Notes under the pieces: model-generated
Database searches by the model: none
Told to the model about the DNA's origin: nothing
What the model saw: only the letters and a program-made list of their open reading frames with translations
Shown here: piece by piece, positions 15,919 through 24,855 of the stretch
Numbering within the stretch: the first letter of the stretch is position 1
How the letters are laid out: every line of letters starts with the position of its first letter
Translations under genes and position numbers: made by a program
NCBI GenBank assembly: GCA_963824215.1
Contig: CAWGOE010000004.1
Coordinates: forward strand, 620,001-684,000
Length of the DNA stretch: 64,000 nt
Source: VRUE01 sp963824215
GTDB lineage: Bacteria; Actinomycetota; Thermoleophilia; Solirubrobacterales; 70-9
Direction: 5' to 3'

Positions 15919-16899
15919 ATGCGCTGGAAGTCAGCAGTTGTTCTATTCGCCCTAGCCCTACTCGGGGTCGCATCGGCGCACGCAGCTGACCTCGATGTGC
16001 TGCGTGACAAGGTTGAGGGGGCGCGGAGCGAAGCCGCCTCGCTTGGGTCTGAGATCCGCGCCACCCAAGAACAGCTTGCGGCCACCGAAACCGAAGCCGA
16101 AGCGGCGGCTGCACGAGAGCGCCAACTCAACGATTTGCTCGCTCACGGGCGCGAACGGGCAGCACGTCTGGCGGCCAAGGTCAAGCGGTCCGAGGCAGCA
16201 CTGGAGGCGGAGCGCAGGCGCCTGCGGCGCGCCCGCAGCGCCCTGGCTCAGCGCTTGGTCGCTATCTACGAGAGTGGCTCGCCGAGCACGGCCAGCGTGA
16301 TCCTCGGCTCCGGTGACTTCGACCAGCTTGCCACCCGGACTGAATACCTGCAGCGGATCGAGGAATCCGACACCCAGCTCGCCGCCCGGGTCGAGCAGGT
16401 GCGGGACGAGGTCCGTCACGAGTTGGAGCTGGTCGAGGGGCTGAAGGCAAAGGTGGTGGCCTATAACGAACGCCTCGCCGCGGCTCACGCTGAAATCGAC
16501 GCGGTTCGCGACCGAGCTGAGGCCGCCGCCTCACGCCTGGACGAACTAGCTGCAACTCGCGCTGCCTCGTTGGCTGAGCTCAAAGATCGCATCGGAGAGT
16601 GGGTGAGCGAGATCGAAGCCGCGGAAGCCGCCAGTCGCGCGGCGGCGGAAGAAACGGTCGGCCGCTGGCTGGGCGGTCCCTACTCGATCCCGACCTACAT
16701 CGTGATGTGTGAGTCGGGCGGCAACTACAGCGCCCTCAATCCAAGCAGTGGCGCCGGGGGCGCGTACCAGATCCTTCCCTCCACCTGGGATCTCTATGGC
16801 GGTCAGGGCGCCCCCCACGAAGCCCCCAAGGCTGAACAGGACCGCATCGCGGCGGAAATCTGGGCCGACTCGGGCGGCGGCGCCTGGGTCTGCGCTTGA
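15919..16899 (+). CDS. Secreted coiled-coil protein with transglycosylase-like (Rpf-type) domain
   Basis: 326 residues. A Sec signal peptide (MRWKSAVVLFALALLGVASAHA) is followed by a long coiled coil (about residues 24-245, rich in Ala/Glu/Arg/Leu heptads) like the regulatory region of CwlO/PcsB-type cell-wall hydrolases. The C-terminal 70 residues (PTYIVMCESGGNYSALNPSS, GAYQILPSTW, GGGAWVC) match the transglycosylase-like domain of resuscitation-promoting factors, with Glu in CESGG as the likely catalytic acid. Expected to cut peptidoglycan outside the membrane. GAGG precedes the ATG. Confidence 0.85.
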   Translation: MRWKSAVVLFALALLGVASAHAADLDVLRDKVEGARSEAASLGSEIRATQEQLAATETEAEAAAARERQLNDLLAHGRERAARLAAKVKRSEAALEAERRRLRRARSALAQRLVAIYESGSPSTASVILGSGDFDQLATRTEYLQRIEESDTQLAARVEQVRDEVRHELELVEGLKAKVVAYNERLAAAHAEIDAVRDRAEAAASRLDELAATRAASLAELKDRIGEWVSEIEAAEAASRAAAEETVGRWLGGPYSIPTYIVMCESGGNYSALNPSSGAGGAYQILPSTWDLYGGQGAPHEAPKAEQDRIAAEIWADSGGGAWVCA

Positions 16900-16970
16900 C
16901 GTTCGCCTTTTACGAGCGACAGGCGCGAAATATTTTGCATTCAACGCGCCATACGCGCGCCGGGTCCGGC

Positions 16971-16976
16971 TAGCGT
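16971..16976 (+). promoter_or_regulatory. -10-like box of the 16983 gene
   Basis: TAGCGT, 6 nt before the ATG at 16983; predicts a leaderless message. Confidence 0.45.
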
Positions 16977-16982
16977 GGCATC

Positions 16983-17249
16983 ATGCAGACAATAGAACTC
17001 CAAAAGGTGGGGAGTGGCATGGACGGTCTCGACAGCAAAGTGGACAGGCTCGACGAGAAGGTCGACGGTCTTGGCCAGCGTGTCGGCCGTGTGGAGAATG
17101 CCGTCGACGAGTTGACCCGCGAGATGCGGACTGAATTTCGCGCCGTCCGCGGGGAGCTCAGCACGCTGCAGGCGACGATGCTCAGGGGCTTCATCGCCAT
17201 GTTCGCGACGATGCTCGCCGGCTTCGCAAGCCTGCTCTCCCAGATTTAG
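16983..17249 (+). CDS. Small coiled-coil membrane-tail protein
   Basis: 88 residues. Heptad-like repeats (GLDSKVDRLDEKVDGLGQRV) form a coiled coil over residues 12-60, followed by a C-terminal hydrophobic helix (FIAMFATMLAGFASLLSQI) that could anchor it in the membrane. The architecture resembles small phage or bacterial coiled-coil proteins whose function is unknown. It has its own TAGCGT box 6 nt upstream and precedes ftsK by 35 bp. Confidence 0.65.
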   Translation: MQTIELQKVGSGMDGLDSKVDRLDEKVDGLGQRVGRVENAVDELTREMRTEFRAVRGELSTLQATMLRGFIAMFATMLAGFASLLSQI

Positions 17250-17284
17250 GCAGGGGAGGCGCGGCAGCCGTCGAAGCGAGTGCC

Positions 17285-19486
17285 GTGTTCGTGCGCAAGA
17301 AGCGAGGCTCGGCCGCGCGCCGTAAGCCCAAGGGGAAAGCGAAAGTGAAGGCCAAACGGCGATTGCCGCGGCTGCACCTGCCCGAGGGGCTGCAGCAGCG
17401 CCACCTCGACCTGATCGGCCTCTTCCTAATCGCCGCCGGCGTTTACCTCTGCTTCGTCCTCTTCTTTGGCTGGGATGGCGGCAAGGTCGGCTACGGGCTC
17501 GAGACCGGGCTTGAGTACCTCTTCGGACAGGTCGGAGCGCGGATTGCGACCATCCTGATGCTGGCGATCGGCGCAATGCTGGTCACCGGCACCTCTATCT
17601 CAACTGTCTTCCGCGGTGTCGGCCGCGGTATCCGTCACACCTTTGCCGGTGGTCGCGACATGGCCCAGACGGCGATCCAGAATCGCGAGGAGCGCCGCAA
17701 CGAGAAGGCCAGCGCCTTTGAGACTCAGGTTGGCCCGACCGACGTGATGAGCACCTATCCCGAGGACGACGACTTCGAACCGACCGTGGCGATCGCTGAG
17801 GACGGCGTCGAGGACGAGCCGGCGACGACCGAGTTCGCCGAGGTAGAGGACCCGCCGGAACCCGCCGCTGACGTAGTTGACGATCTCCAGCCGCACGCCT
17901 ATGAGGTTGAGGTGCGCAGCGAGGAGGGGCTCGGCGTTGGCACCGACGCTGAGTCGAAGCAGGCTTCCCTGACCCCTATGGGGCAGAAGCGGGGCGTGAC
18001 CGAATCCGAGCAGATCGATTACCGGCAGCCACCGGCGAAGGTGTTGGAAAGGGGCAAAGGTGACAAAGGCCCCGACCCACGAGACCAAGAGGCGATCGGG
18101 CGCAAGCTGGTCGAGACGCTCGGTCACTTTGGGGTTGAGGCGAAGATCGTTGGCGTTGTCAGCGGCCCTCACGTCTCGCGCTTTGAGTTGCGCCTGGCGC
18201 CCGGCACCAAGGTGAAGAAAGTCACCGAGCTTTCCAACGACCTTGCCTACGCGCTCGCCTCAACCGATATCCGCATCCTGGCGCCGATTCCCGGCAAGCA
18301 GGCGGTCGGGGTCGAGGTTCCCAACACCCGCCGCCGCCTGGTCCGCCTCGGCGATATCTACGCCGGCCGGCCCGAGAAGACCTCGCCACTGGTCGCCTGG
18401 CTTGGCAAGGGGATCGATGGCAATCCGGTCTGGACCGATCTGGCCAAGATGCCGCACGTCCTCGTCGCTGGCACGACCGGCTCGGGCAAGTCCGGCTGCG
18501 TCAACGCAATTCTCTCTTCGATCCTGATGCACGCCTCGCCAAACGACGTACGCCTGGTCCTGGTCGATCCCAAGCAGGTTGAGCTCAACCATTACGAGAA
18601 CGTTCCGCACCTCTTGACGCCTGTCGTCACCTCACCACGCCTCGCAGCCAACGTGCTCGCCAACCTGATCGGCGAGATGGAGAGCCGCTACGGGATCATG
18701 GGCGAAGCGCGCTGTCGCAATCTTGCCGAGCTGAACCGCGCCCGCACGAAGGCCGGCGAGGCGCCGCTACCGCACATCCTCTGCGTGATCGACGAGCTCG
18801 CCGACCTGATGATGGTCTCCCCGGCCGAGGTCGAGGACTCGATCATCCGCCTGGCGCAGAAGTCCCGCGCGACCGGCATCCATTTGGTGTTGGCCACGCA
18901 GCGTCCCTCGACCGACATCATCACCGGCACGATCAAGGTCAACATCCCGGCTCGGATTGCCTTCGCCGTCTCCTCTCAAACCGATTCGCGCGTGATCCTC
19001 GATCAGGGTGGGGCGGAGGCCCTGTTGGGTCAGGGCGACATGCTCTTCCGTGGCGCCGGCACTTCGAAGATGGCGCGCGTGCAGGGTGCCTTTGTCACCG
19101 AGGAGGAGATTGCTCGAATCACCAGGCACTGGGCAAAACAGGGCGAACCGGAATTCGAGGCCGAGTTGCTCGAGGCTCGTGAGGATTCGGCTGCCGCTGG
19201 TGGCGATGACGACTTCGATCCCGATGCCGACGACCTTCTCGACGAGGCGATCCGCACTGTGGTCCAGACCGAAACTGCTTCTGTCTCAATGATCCAGCGC
19301 CGTTTGCGCGTGGGTTACACGCGGGCCGGTCGCCTGATCGACATGCTCGAGCGACGTGGTGTGATCTCCGGCTACGAGGGCTCAAAGCCCCGCCAGGTGT
19401 TGATTACCGAGGCCGACCTCTCGCGTGTGCTTAGCGGTGGAGGCGACGCACAGCCCGTCGCGGTCGAGTCAGACGACGCTGTTTAA
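17285..19486 (+). CDS. ftsK: DNA translocase FtsK/SpoIIIE
   Basis: Double-stranded DNA pump that clears chromosome dimers from the division septum. The basic N-terminus is followed by only two clear transmembrane helices (about residues 40-62 and 82-102), fewer than the four of classical FtsK. A Gly/Glu-rich linker follows to about residue 240, then the motor: alpha/beta domain and RecA-like ATPase with Walker A GTTGSGKS near residue 396 and Walker B ILCVIDELADLM near residue 498, and ATQRPSTDIITG. The C-terminal gamma winged helix (ASVSMIQRRLRVGYTRAGRLID) reads the orienting polar sequences. The start is GTG 17285, the best fit to the N-terminus; no strong ribosome-binding site is seen. Confidence 0.94.
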   Translation: MFVRKKRGSAARRKPKGKAKVKAKRRLPRLHLPEGLQQRHLDLIGLFLIAAGVYLCFVLFFGWDGGKVGYGLETGLEYLFGQVGARIATILMLAIGAMLVTGTSISTVFRGVGRGIRHTFAGGRDMAQTAIQNREERRNEKASAFETQVGPTDVMSTYPEDDDFEPTVAIAEDGVEDEPATTEFAEVEDPPEPAADVVDDLQPHAYEVEVRSEEGLGVGTDAESKQASLTPMGQKRGVTESEQIDYRQPPAKVLERGKGDKGPDPRDQEAIGRKLVETLGHFGVEAKIVGVVSGPHVSRFELRLAPGTKVKKVTELSNDLAYALASTDIRILAPIPGKQAVGVEVPNTRRRLVRLGDIYAGRPEKTSPLVAWLGKGIDGNPVWTDLAKMPHVLVAGTTGSGKSGCVNAILSSILMHASPNDVRLVLVDPKQVELNHYENVPHLLTPVVTSPRLAANVLANLIGEMESRYGIMGEARCRNLAELNRARTKAGEAPLPHILCVIDELADLMMVSPAEVEDSIIRLAQKSRATGIHLVLATQRPSTDIITGTIKVNIPARIAFAVSSQTDSRVILDQGGAEALLGQGDMLFRGAGTSKMARVQGAFVTEEEIARITRHWAKQGEPEFEAELLEAREDSAAAGGDDDFDPDADDLLDEAIRTVVQTETASVSMIQRRLRVGYTRAGRLIDMLERRGVISGYEGSKPRQVLITEADLSRVLSGGGDAQPVAVESDDAV

Positions 19487-19531
19487 CAGGCATCATTCGC
19501 GCCGCGCGGGCGCAGGGGACACAATGTTGGT

Positions 19532-20287
19532 GTGGACACCGGCATCGGACCCACGCTGCGCGAGGCAAGAAACCGCCGCAAACTCGATCTTGCCGAGGTC
19601 GAAGCCGCGATCAAGATTCGCGTTCGCTATCTGCAGGCGATGGAGAACGAGGAGTGGGACGCGCTGCCGGGTGGCGCCTACACGCGTGGTTTCATCCGTA
19701 CCTATGCCTCCTACCTTGGTCTCGACGGAGACCGACTCGCCGACGATTATCGCCGAGCCGCAGCGCCACCGGGCGGGGAGCATGCGCCGAAACGGGTTGA
19801 GCCGGTTCCGACTGGGATGCGCAGGAGTGGCTCGCGGATTCCAGGGCCGGTGCCGATCGCTGCCGTCTGTCTTGGGCTCGTCGCGATCGTGATCGGCATT
19901 GCACTCACCGGTGGAGATGGAGGCCCCTCTAGCGAGCCGTCGGCGGCAAAGGGCGAACGAGACAGCCCGAGGAGGCCAGGGCAGGAGATGGCCGGCGCCG
20001 AGCCGGGAGTTGCGATGCGGTTGGAGGCGACGGCTGAAGTGTGGGTTTGCCTGCTGGACAGCAACGGCATCCCCCTGGTCGACGGACAGATCCTCCAGGA
20101 AGGCACTGAAGCCGGGCCGTATCGGTCCCGAGATTTCGAAATCGCCCTCGGCAACGGCTCGGTGGAGATGCTGGTCGACGGCAAGTCGGCAGAGGTCGCG
20201 GAAAGCTCCAGCCCCGTGGGTTACAAGGTCAGCGAGGGCGGCAAGCTGATCGCGCTCGAAGAAGGCGAAAGGCCCGACTGCGAATGA
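19532..20287 (+). CDS. RodZ-like helix-turn-helix membrane protein
   Basis: 251 residues. An N-terminal HTH_25 domain (GPTLREARNRRKLDLAEVEAA split, with PGGAYTRGFIRTYASYLGLD) is followed by a single transmembrane helix (about residues 107-127) and a C-terminal DUF4115-like beta domain (VWVCLLDSNGIPLVDGQIL). This is the layout of RodZ, which couples the cell-shape machinery to the cytoskeleton. A CACAAT box lies 6 nt before the GTG. Position between ftsK and cinA is common in actinobacteria and firmicutes. True RodZ function is inferred from architecture only. Confidence 0.82.
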   Translation: MDTGIGPTLREARNRRKLDLAEVEAAIKIRVRYLQAMENEEWDALPGGAYTRGFIRTYASYLGLDGDRLADDYRRAAAPPGGEHAPKRVEPVPTGMRRSGSRIPGPVPIAAVCLGLVAIVIGIALTGGDGGPSSEPSAAKGERDSPRRPGQEMAGAEPGVAMRLEATAEVWVCLLDSNGIPLVDGQILQEGTEAGPYRSRDFEIALGNGSVEMLVDGKSAEVAESSSPVGYKVSEGGKLIALEEGERPDCE

Positions 20288-20323
20288 GCGGTCATACAAT
20301 CGCCGCCTCCTCTGCTCCCGCGA

Positions 20324-21652
20324 ATGACTAAAAAGATTGATATGGAGGGGGATTCGCTCCCGCGTCCGGGGGCGGCTGTGGTTCGCGCCGGGATCGTTGT
20401 CACCGGTACTGAGGTCCTGACCGGGCGCATCGCCGACCGCAACGGTCCTTGGCTTTCTGAACAGCTCGCCGACCTGGGAGTAGAGGTCGCTCACATCATG
20501 GTGGTGGGGGACCGGCCCGAGGATCTTGAGTCCGCCCTGCGCTTCATGGCGGCTGAGGACATGGACCTAATCGTCACCTCCGGCGGGCTCGGTCCCACCG
20601 CCGACGACCTCACCGCTGAGATCGTCGCCCGCTTCGCCGGTGCCGAGCTGGTTCTCGACGAGGAGATGGAGGCGAAGATCGCGGCGATCCTGCGCAACTT
20701 CGCGCGGCGCTTCCGCTTCGACGAAGAGGCGGTGCGGGAGGCGAATCGCAAGCAGGCGATGATCCCCGAGGGAGCGCTTCCACTTGACCCGGTGGGGACC
20801 GCTCCCGGCCTGGTTGTGCCGACGCAGGAGCGTGTTGTGATCGTGCTACCCGGGCCGCCGCGGGAGTTGCAGCCGATGTGGCCGCGGGCGATCGAGGCGC
20901 GGCCCGTGCAGGCGGTTCTGACGCGCGCCACGCCATTGCTTGCCTACACCGTGCGCATGTTCGGCATCCCCGAGTCGGAGATCGCCAAGAGCCTGCGTGA
21001 GATCGAGGAGGGCGGGGTAGGGCTGGGTGCGGTCGAGATCACGACCTGTCTGCGCCGTGGCGAGATCGAGATCGACGTGCGCTATCGGGCGGCGGCAGCG
21101 CCTGTCGCCGAGGCGGTGCGGGCGGGGCTGGTCGACCGCCATGCCCGGCACCTGTTCAGCCTCGACGGAGAGACCGTTGACTCACAGCTGGCCCGCCTCC
21201 TGCAGGGACGCCATCTGGCCCTTGCCGAGTCCTGCTCCGGCGGCCTTCTTGCCGCCCGAATCACCGATTTGCCTGGCGCATCAACTTACTTCTCGGGCGG
21301 GGTCGTCGCCTACTCAAACGAGACCAAGGCCGAGCTACTCGGCGTCGATCCGGCGCTGATCGAGGCCCATGGCGCCGTTTCGGCCGAGGTAGCGGAGGCG
21401 ATGTCATGCGGGGCGCTGGACCGCTTTGACGCTGACGTCGCCGTCTCAATCACCGGCATCGCCGGTCCGGACGGGGGCAGTGAGGAGAAGCCCGTTGGCT
21501 ACGTCTGTTTCGACGCCCGTCTCGCCGACGGCGCCAGCATTGCGCGCGATCCAGTCATTCCCGGTGGCCGCGAGGACATCCGCGAACGCTCGGCGCTGGT
21601 CGCGATGCACTTGCTGCGGACGCTGCTTGGCGAGCACGACGCACCTATTTGA
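20324..21652 (+). CDS. cinA: CinA-like protein (competence/damage-inducible; NMN deamidase family)
   Basis: 442 residues with two domains. The N-terminal MoCF-like domain (GIVVTGTEVLTGRIADRNG, VTSGGLGPTADDLTAE, VLPGPPRELQPMW) carries an ADP-ribose pyrophosphatase activity in studied homologues. The C-terminal CinA domain (LAESCSGGLLAARITDLPGAS, SVSITGIAGPDGGSEEKPVG) is a nicotinamide-nucleotide amidase. It therefore probably serves pyridine-nucleotide salvage. A TACAAT box lies 23 nt upstream of the ATG. It sits just ahead of recA as in many Gram-positive genomes. Confidence 0.93.
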   Translation: MTKKIDMEGDSLPRPGAAVVRAGIVVTGTEVLTGRIADRNGPWLSEQLADLGVEVAHIMVVGDRPEDLESALRFMAAEDMDLIVTSGGLGPTADDLTAEIVARFAGAELVLDEEMEAKIAAILRNFARRFRFDEEAVREANRKQAMIPEGALPLDPVGTAPGLVVPTQERVVIVLPGPPRELQPMWPRAIEARPVQAVLTRATPLLAYTVRMFGIPESEIAKSLREIEEGGVGLGAVEITTCLRRGEIEIDVRYRAAAAPVAEAVRAGLVDRHARHLFSLDGETVDSQLARLLQGRHLALAESCSGGLLAARITDLPGASTYFSGGVVAYSNETKAELLGVDPALIEAHGAVSAEVAEAMSCGALDRFDADVAVSITGIAGPDGGSEEKPVGYVCFDARLADGASIARDPVIPGGREDIRERSALVAMHLLRTLLGEHDAPI

Positions 21653-21707
21653 CGAAGTCGCGGCTCACTTTCTACATTCGTACTGCATCCCGCGCGCCGT
21701 GATCCCG

Positions 21708-21713
21708 TAGCGT
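21708..21713 (+). promoter_or_regulatory. -10-like box of thpR
   Basis: TAGCGT, 7 nt before the GTG start at 21721. Confidence 0.45.
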
Positions 21714-21720
21714 CGGCGGG

Positions 21721-22323
21721 GTGACCAAAGAGAGGCTTAAGAGCCCACGGGCGCGGTTGTTCGTTGCGCTTGACCTGCCCGACGCGGTGCGGCAGGGAAT
21801 TGCTACCTGGGGGAGTCGGGCGCTTACCGACTCCGCGCTACGCCCGGTCCGGTCGGAGTCGCTGCACATCACGCTTGCCTTTCTCGGTTGGACGCCGGAG
21901 AAGGAGATTCCGCGCCTGGGGCGGATCGTCGCGGCGAGCGGGGGAGGGGCACCGTTGATTCGGCTGGGTGACGTGGTGCAGCGTCCTGAGCATGGCCGCC
22001 CACGCCTCTTCGCGCTTCCGGCCGAGTCGGCTGACACGATCGTCCTGCAGGCGAAGCTCGAGGAGGCGCTGGTCGAAGCGCGCCTGCATGAGCCCGAGAA
22101 GCGCCCGTTCTGGCCACATGTGACCGTGGCGCGGGTGCGGCGAGAGGAACGTGGCTCGAAGCGTCCGGCGTTGGTCTCGAAGTTTCCTGGGGCGGTGCCG
22201 CAAGGGTTGCTGCAGCCCGCGGTTTGCCGCCGGATGACTCTCTACCGTTCTGAACTCCAGCCACAGGGTGCGCAGTACACCCCGCTGGCGCAAGTCGAGC
22301 TGCCCGCAGGCGGGCGGCAGTGA
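21721..22323 (+). CDS. thpR: RNA 2',3'-cyclic phosphodiesterase (2H/LigT family)
   Basis: 200 residues of the 2H phosphoesterase fold. The two catalytic HxTx motifs are visible: HITL (in ESLHITLAFLG, near residue 50) and HVTV (in WPHVTVARVR, near residue 138). Members open 2',3'-cyclic phosphates on RNA ends. GTG 21721 is supported by the -10-like box and the conserved RLFVALDLPD start. recA begins 10 bp downstream, so thpR and recA are probably one transcript and the recA promoter may lie upstream of thpR. Confidence 0.9.
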   Translation: MTKERLKSPRARLFVALDLPDAVRQGIATWGSRALTDSALRPVRSESLHITLAFLGWTPEKEIPRLGRIVAASGGGAPLIRLGDVVQRPEHGRPRLFALPAESADTIVLQAKLEEALVEARLHEPEKRPFWPHVTVARVRREERGSKRPALVSKFPGAVPQGLLQPAVCRRMTLYRSELQPQGAQYTPLAQVELPAGGRQ

Positions 22324-22333
22324 GGTGGATTAG

Positions 22334-23437
22334 ATGGCAGACAAGAAAGCGGCTTTGAAGGACGCATCGGCCAAGGAGGCCAAAGCGAAGGACGCGGCGC
22401 TGGAAGCGGCCGTGACCCAGATCGAGCGCGACTTCGGCCAGGGCGCGCTGATGCGCCTCGGCGCCGACGCGACGATCAAGATCCCGGCGATTCCGACCGG
22501 GGCGCTCTCGCTCGACTTGGCACTGGGCATCGGTGGAGTGCCGCGTGGGCGCATCGTCGAGATCTTCGGCCCCGAGTCCTCGGGCAAGACGACGCTGATC
22601 TACCACATCATTGCCGAAGCGCAGAGCCGCGGCGGGATCTGTGCCTTCATCGACACCGAGCACGCAATCGATCCCACCTATGCGCGCAAGATCGGCGTCG
22701 ACACCGACGAGCTGCTGGTCTCTCAGCCCGATTATGGAGAGCAAGCGCTGCAGATCGCCGACCGGCTGATCGCCTCCGCCGCGATCGACGTGGTCGCGAT
22801 CGACTCGGTCGCGGCGCTGACTCCGAAAGCCGAGCTCGACGGGCAGATCGGCGACACCACTGTAGGCCTGCAGGCGCGCCTGATGTCGCAGGCGATGCGC
22901 AAATTGGCCGGCAACCTCAACCGGACCAACACCGTTTGCCTCTTCACCAACCAGATCCGCGAAAAGGTCGGGGTCCAGTTCGGCTCGCCGGAGACCCAGC
23001 CGGGTGGCCGGGCGCTGAAGTTCTACTCCTCGCAGCGCCTCGATATCCGCCGCATCGAGACCCTCAAAGAAGGAACCGAGGCCGTCGGCAACCGGGTGCG
23101 GGTCAAAGTCGTCAAGAACAAGGTTGCGTCGCCCTTCCGTCAGGCCGAATTTGACATCGAGTACGGGGTTGGAATCTCGCGCGAGGGTGGCTTGCTCGAC
23201 TTCGGCATCGAGCACGACCTGGTGCAGAAATCGGGCTCGTTCTTCTCCTACGGCAAAACGCGCTTGGGCCAAGGACGCAACAACGCCAAACAGTTCCTCA
23301 CCGAGAACCCCGAGATCGCGAGCGAGCTCGAGAACAAGATTCGCACCGCCCTTGGCATCGGGACCGAGAACGTCGTGCCTGAGACCGAGACCGAGGGGGC
23401 ACCCGCGACACCGGTAGCGGAAGCTCAAGCCGCGTAG
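22334..23437 (+). CDS. recA: Recombinase RecA
   Basis: Homologous recombination and SOS co-protease; 367 residues. N-terminal Lys/Ala-rich segment, Walker A GPESSGKTT at residues 78-86, VDTDELLVSQPDYGEQAL, Walker B region IDVVAIDSVAAL, loop L1/L2 (NRTNTVCLFTNQIREKVGV, GRALKFYSSQRLDIRR) and an acidic C-terminus. The Shine-Dalgarno GAGGTGG precedes the ATG. recX, often next in actinobacteria, is absent; rny follows. I saw no actinobacterial LexA box (GAAC-N4-GTTC) near it. Confidence 0.98.
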   Translation: MADKKAALKDASAKEAKAKDAALEAAVTQIERDFGQGALMRLGADATIKIPAIPTGALSLDLALGIGGVPRGRIVEIFGPESSGKTTLIYHIIAEAQSRGGICAFIDTEHAIDPTYARKIGVDTDELLVSQPDYGEQALQIADRLIASAAIDVVAIDSVAALTPKAELDGQIGDTTVGLQARLMSQAMRKLAGNLNRTNTVCLFTNQIREKVGVQFGSPETQPGGRALKFYSSQRLDIRRIETLKEGTEAVGNRVRVKVVKNKVASPFRQAEFDIEYGVGISREGGLLDFGIEHDLVQKSGSFFSYGKTRLGQGRNNAKQFLTENPEIASELENKIRTALGIGTENVVPETETEGAPATPVAEAQAA

Positions 23438-23464
23438 CCCGTTAGACAAACACGTCTATAGGAG

Positions 23465-23470
23465 TAGTCT
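23465..23470 (+). promoter_or_regulatory. -10-like box of rny
   Basis: TAGTCT, 9 nt before the ATG at 23480. Confidence 0.4.
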
Positions 23471-23479
23471 CTGCTCTAG

Positions 23480-24811
23480 ATGAAACTCAGCTTGCCGTCG
23501 TGGAATCGGTCACGCGGCAACGGTTCGCAGCCAGATCTGGTGCTGAGCCGGCTGGAGGCGCTGGACGCACAGCTCAACGAGCTCGAGCGCCGTCGCAGCT
23601 CGCTCGATGCGCGCGAGCGTGATCTCGATCGGCGCGCCACTACCCTTCAGCAGGGCGAGGCTCGCCAACGGGACGAGCTAGAGCGACTGGCGGGCCTGAG
23701 CGCGGACGAGGCACAGCAGGCCCTGCTGAAGGAAGTCGAAGCGGATGCCCGGCGGCAGGCCGGGCTTGCTCTGCGCCATATTGACGAGGAGACCCAACGC
23801 GAGGCAGAGCGCCGGGCGCGGGGAATCCTGGCGACGGCGACGCAGCGTCTTGCCGGACCACACGCGGTAAGCACCACGACGCAGCTCGTGCAGCTGCCTA
23901 ACGACGAAATGAAGGGCAGGATCATCGGGCGCGATGGTCGCAACATCCACGCCCTGGAGCAGCTCACCGGGGTCGACATCATCGTCGACGACACGCCTTC
24001 GGCTGTACGCCTCTCCAGCTTTGACGGCATGCGTCGCGAGGTCGCCCGCCGCACCCTCGAGCGGCTGATCGCCGATGGTCGTATCCACCCGGCTCGCTGT
24101 GAGGAGGCTTTTGAGCAGGCGACCCAGGAGATCGAGGACCGAATCGTCGAAGAGGGGGAGAGGGCGGCGCTCGATGCGAACGTGAACGGTCTGCACCCAG
24201 AGCTGATCGAGCTGCTCGGCAAGCTGCAGTTCCGCACCAGTTATGGCCAGAACGTGCTGGCTCACCTGCTCGAATCCTCCTACCTGGCGGCGCTGATCGC
24301 GCTGGAGATCGGCGCGGCTGCGGATATCGCGCGGCGAGCGGCGCTATTACACGACATCGGCAAGGCAACCGACCAGGAGGTCGAGGGAACACATGCCCAG
24401 GTCGGCGCGGCGCTCGCCCGCCGCTATGGAGAGAGCGAGGCGGTCGCGCACGCGATCGAGGCCCATCACGACGAGGTCGAGCCCAGCACGGTCGAGGCGG
24501 TCGTCGTTCAGGCTGCGGACGCCCTCTCGGGCGCTCGACCAGGCGCGCGAGGCAGCTCCGTGGAGGCCTACGTCGCCCGCCTGCACGACCTGGAGGCACT
24601 GGCCTCGCGCCATCCTGGGGTGGAGAAGGTCTATGCAATGCAGGCTGGCCGCGAGATGCGGGTAATGGTCGATCCTGGCGAGGTCGATGACGCCGGAGCT
24701 GCGTTGATCTCGCACGAGATCGCCAGCGCGATCGAGCGTGAGGTCTCCTATCCGGGCAAGATCAAGATCACCGTGATTCGCGAAAGCCGCATGACCAACT
24801 ACGCTCGCTAG
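23480..24811 (+). CDS. rny: Ribonuclease Y-like, lacking the membrane anchor
   Basis: 443 residues with RNase Y domains: a coiled coil (residues about 15-115), a KH domain with MKGRIIGRDGRNIHALEQLTG near 148-168, and an HD phosphohydrolase domain with ALLHDIGKATD near residue 290 and EAHHDEVEP. The C-terminal signature REMRVMVDPGEV and SYPGKIKITVIRE completes it. Well-studied RNase Y proteins are about 510-520 residues with an N-terminal transmembrane helix; here the N-terminus is polar and there is no such helix, so the enzyme may be cytoplasmic. Neighbours recA and miaB are conserved partners. Confidence 0.92.
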   Translation: MKLSLPSWNRSRGNGSQPDLVLSRLEALDAQLNELERRRSSLDARERDLDRRATTLQQGEARQRDELERLAGLSADEAQQALLKEVEADARRQAGLALRHIDEETQREAERRARGILATATQRLAGPHAVSTTTQLVQLPNDEMKGRIIGRDGRNIHALEQLTGVDIIVDDTPSAVRLSSFDGMRREVARRTLERLIADGRIHPARCEEAFEQATQEIEDRIVEEGERAALDANVNGLHPELIELLGKLQFRTSYGQNVLAHLLESSYLAALIALEIGAAADIARRAALLHDIGKATDQEVEGTHAQVGAALARRYGESEAVAHAIEAHHDEVEPSTVEAVVVQAADALSGARPGARGSSVEAYVARLHDLEALASRHPGVEKVYAMQAGREMRVMVDPGEVDDAGAALISHEIASAIEREVSYPGKIKITVIRESRMTNYAR

Positions 24812-24840
24812 GGGCGCGTTCTGGGGTCGCCGGCAATGGA

Positions 24841-24846
24841 TAGGAT
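24841..24846 (+). promoter_or_regulatory. -10-like box of the 24856 gene
   Basis: TAGGAT, 9 nt before the ATG at 24856. Confidence 0.4.
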
Positions 24847-24855
24847 GCCGCCGGC

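Noticed and set aside
22324..22333. LexA operator upstream of recA or dinB
   Set aside because: No GAAC-N4-GTTC-like site was found near 21650-22340 or 55900-55940.
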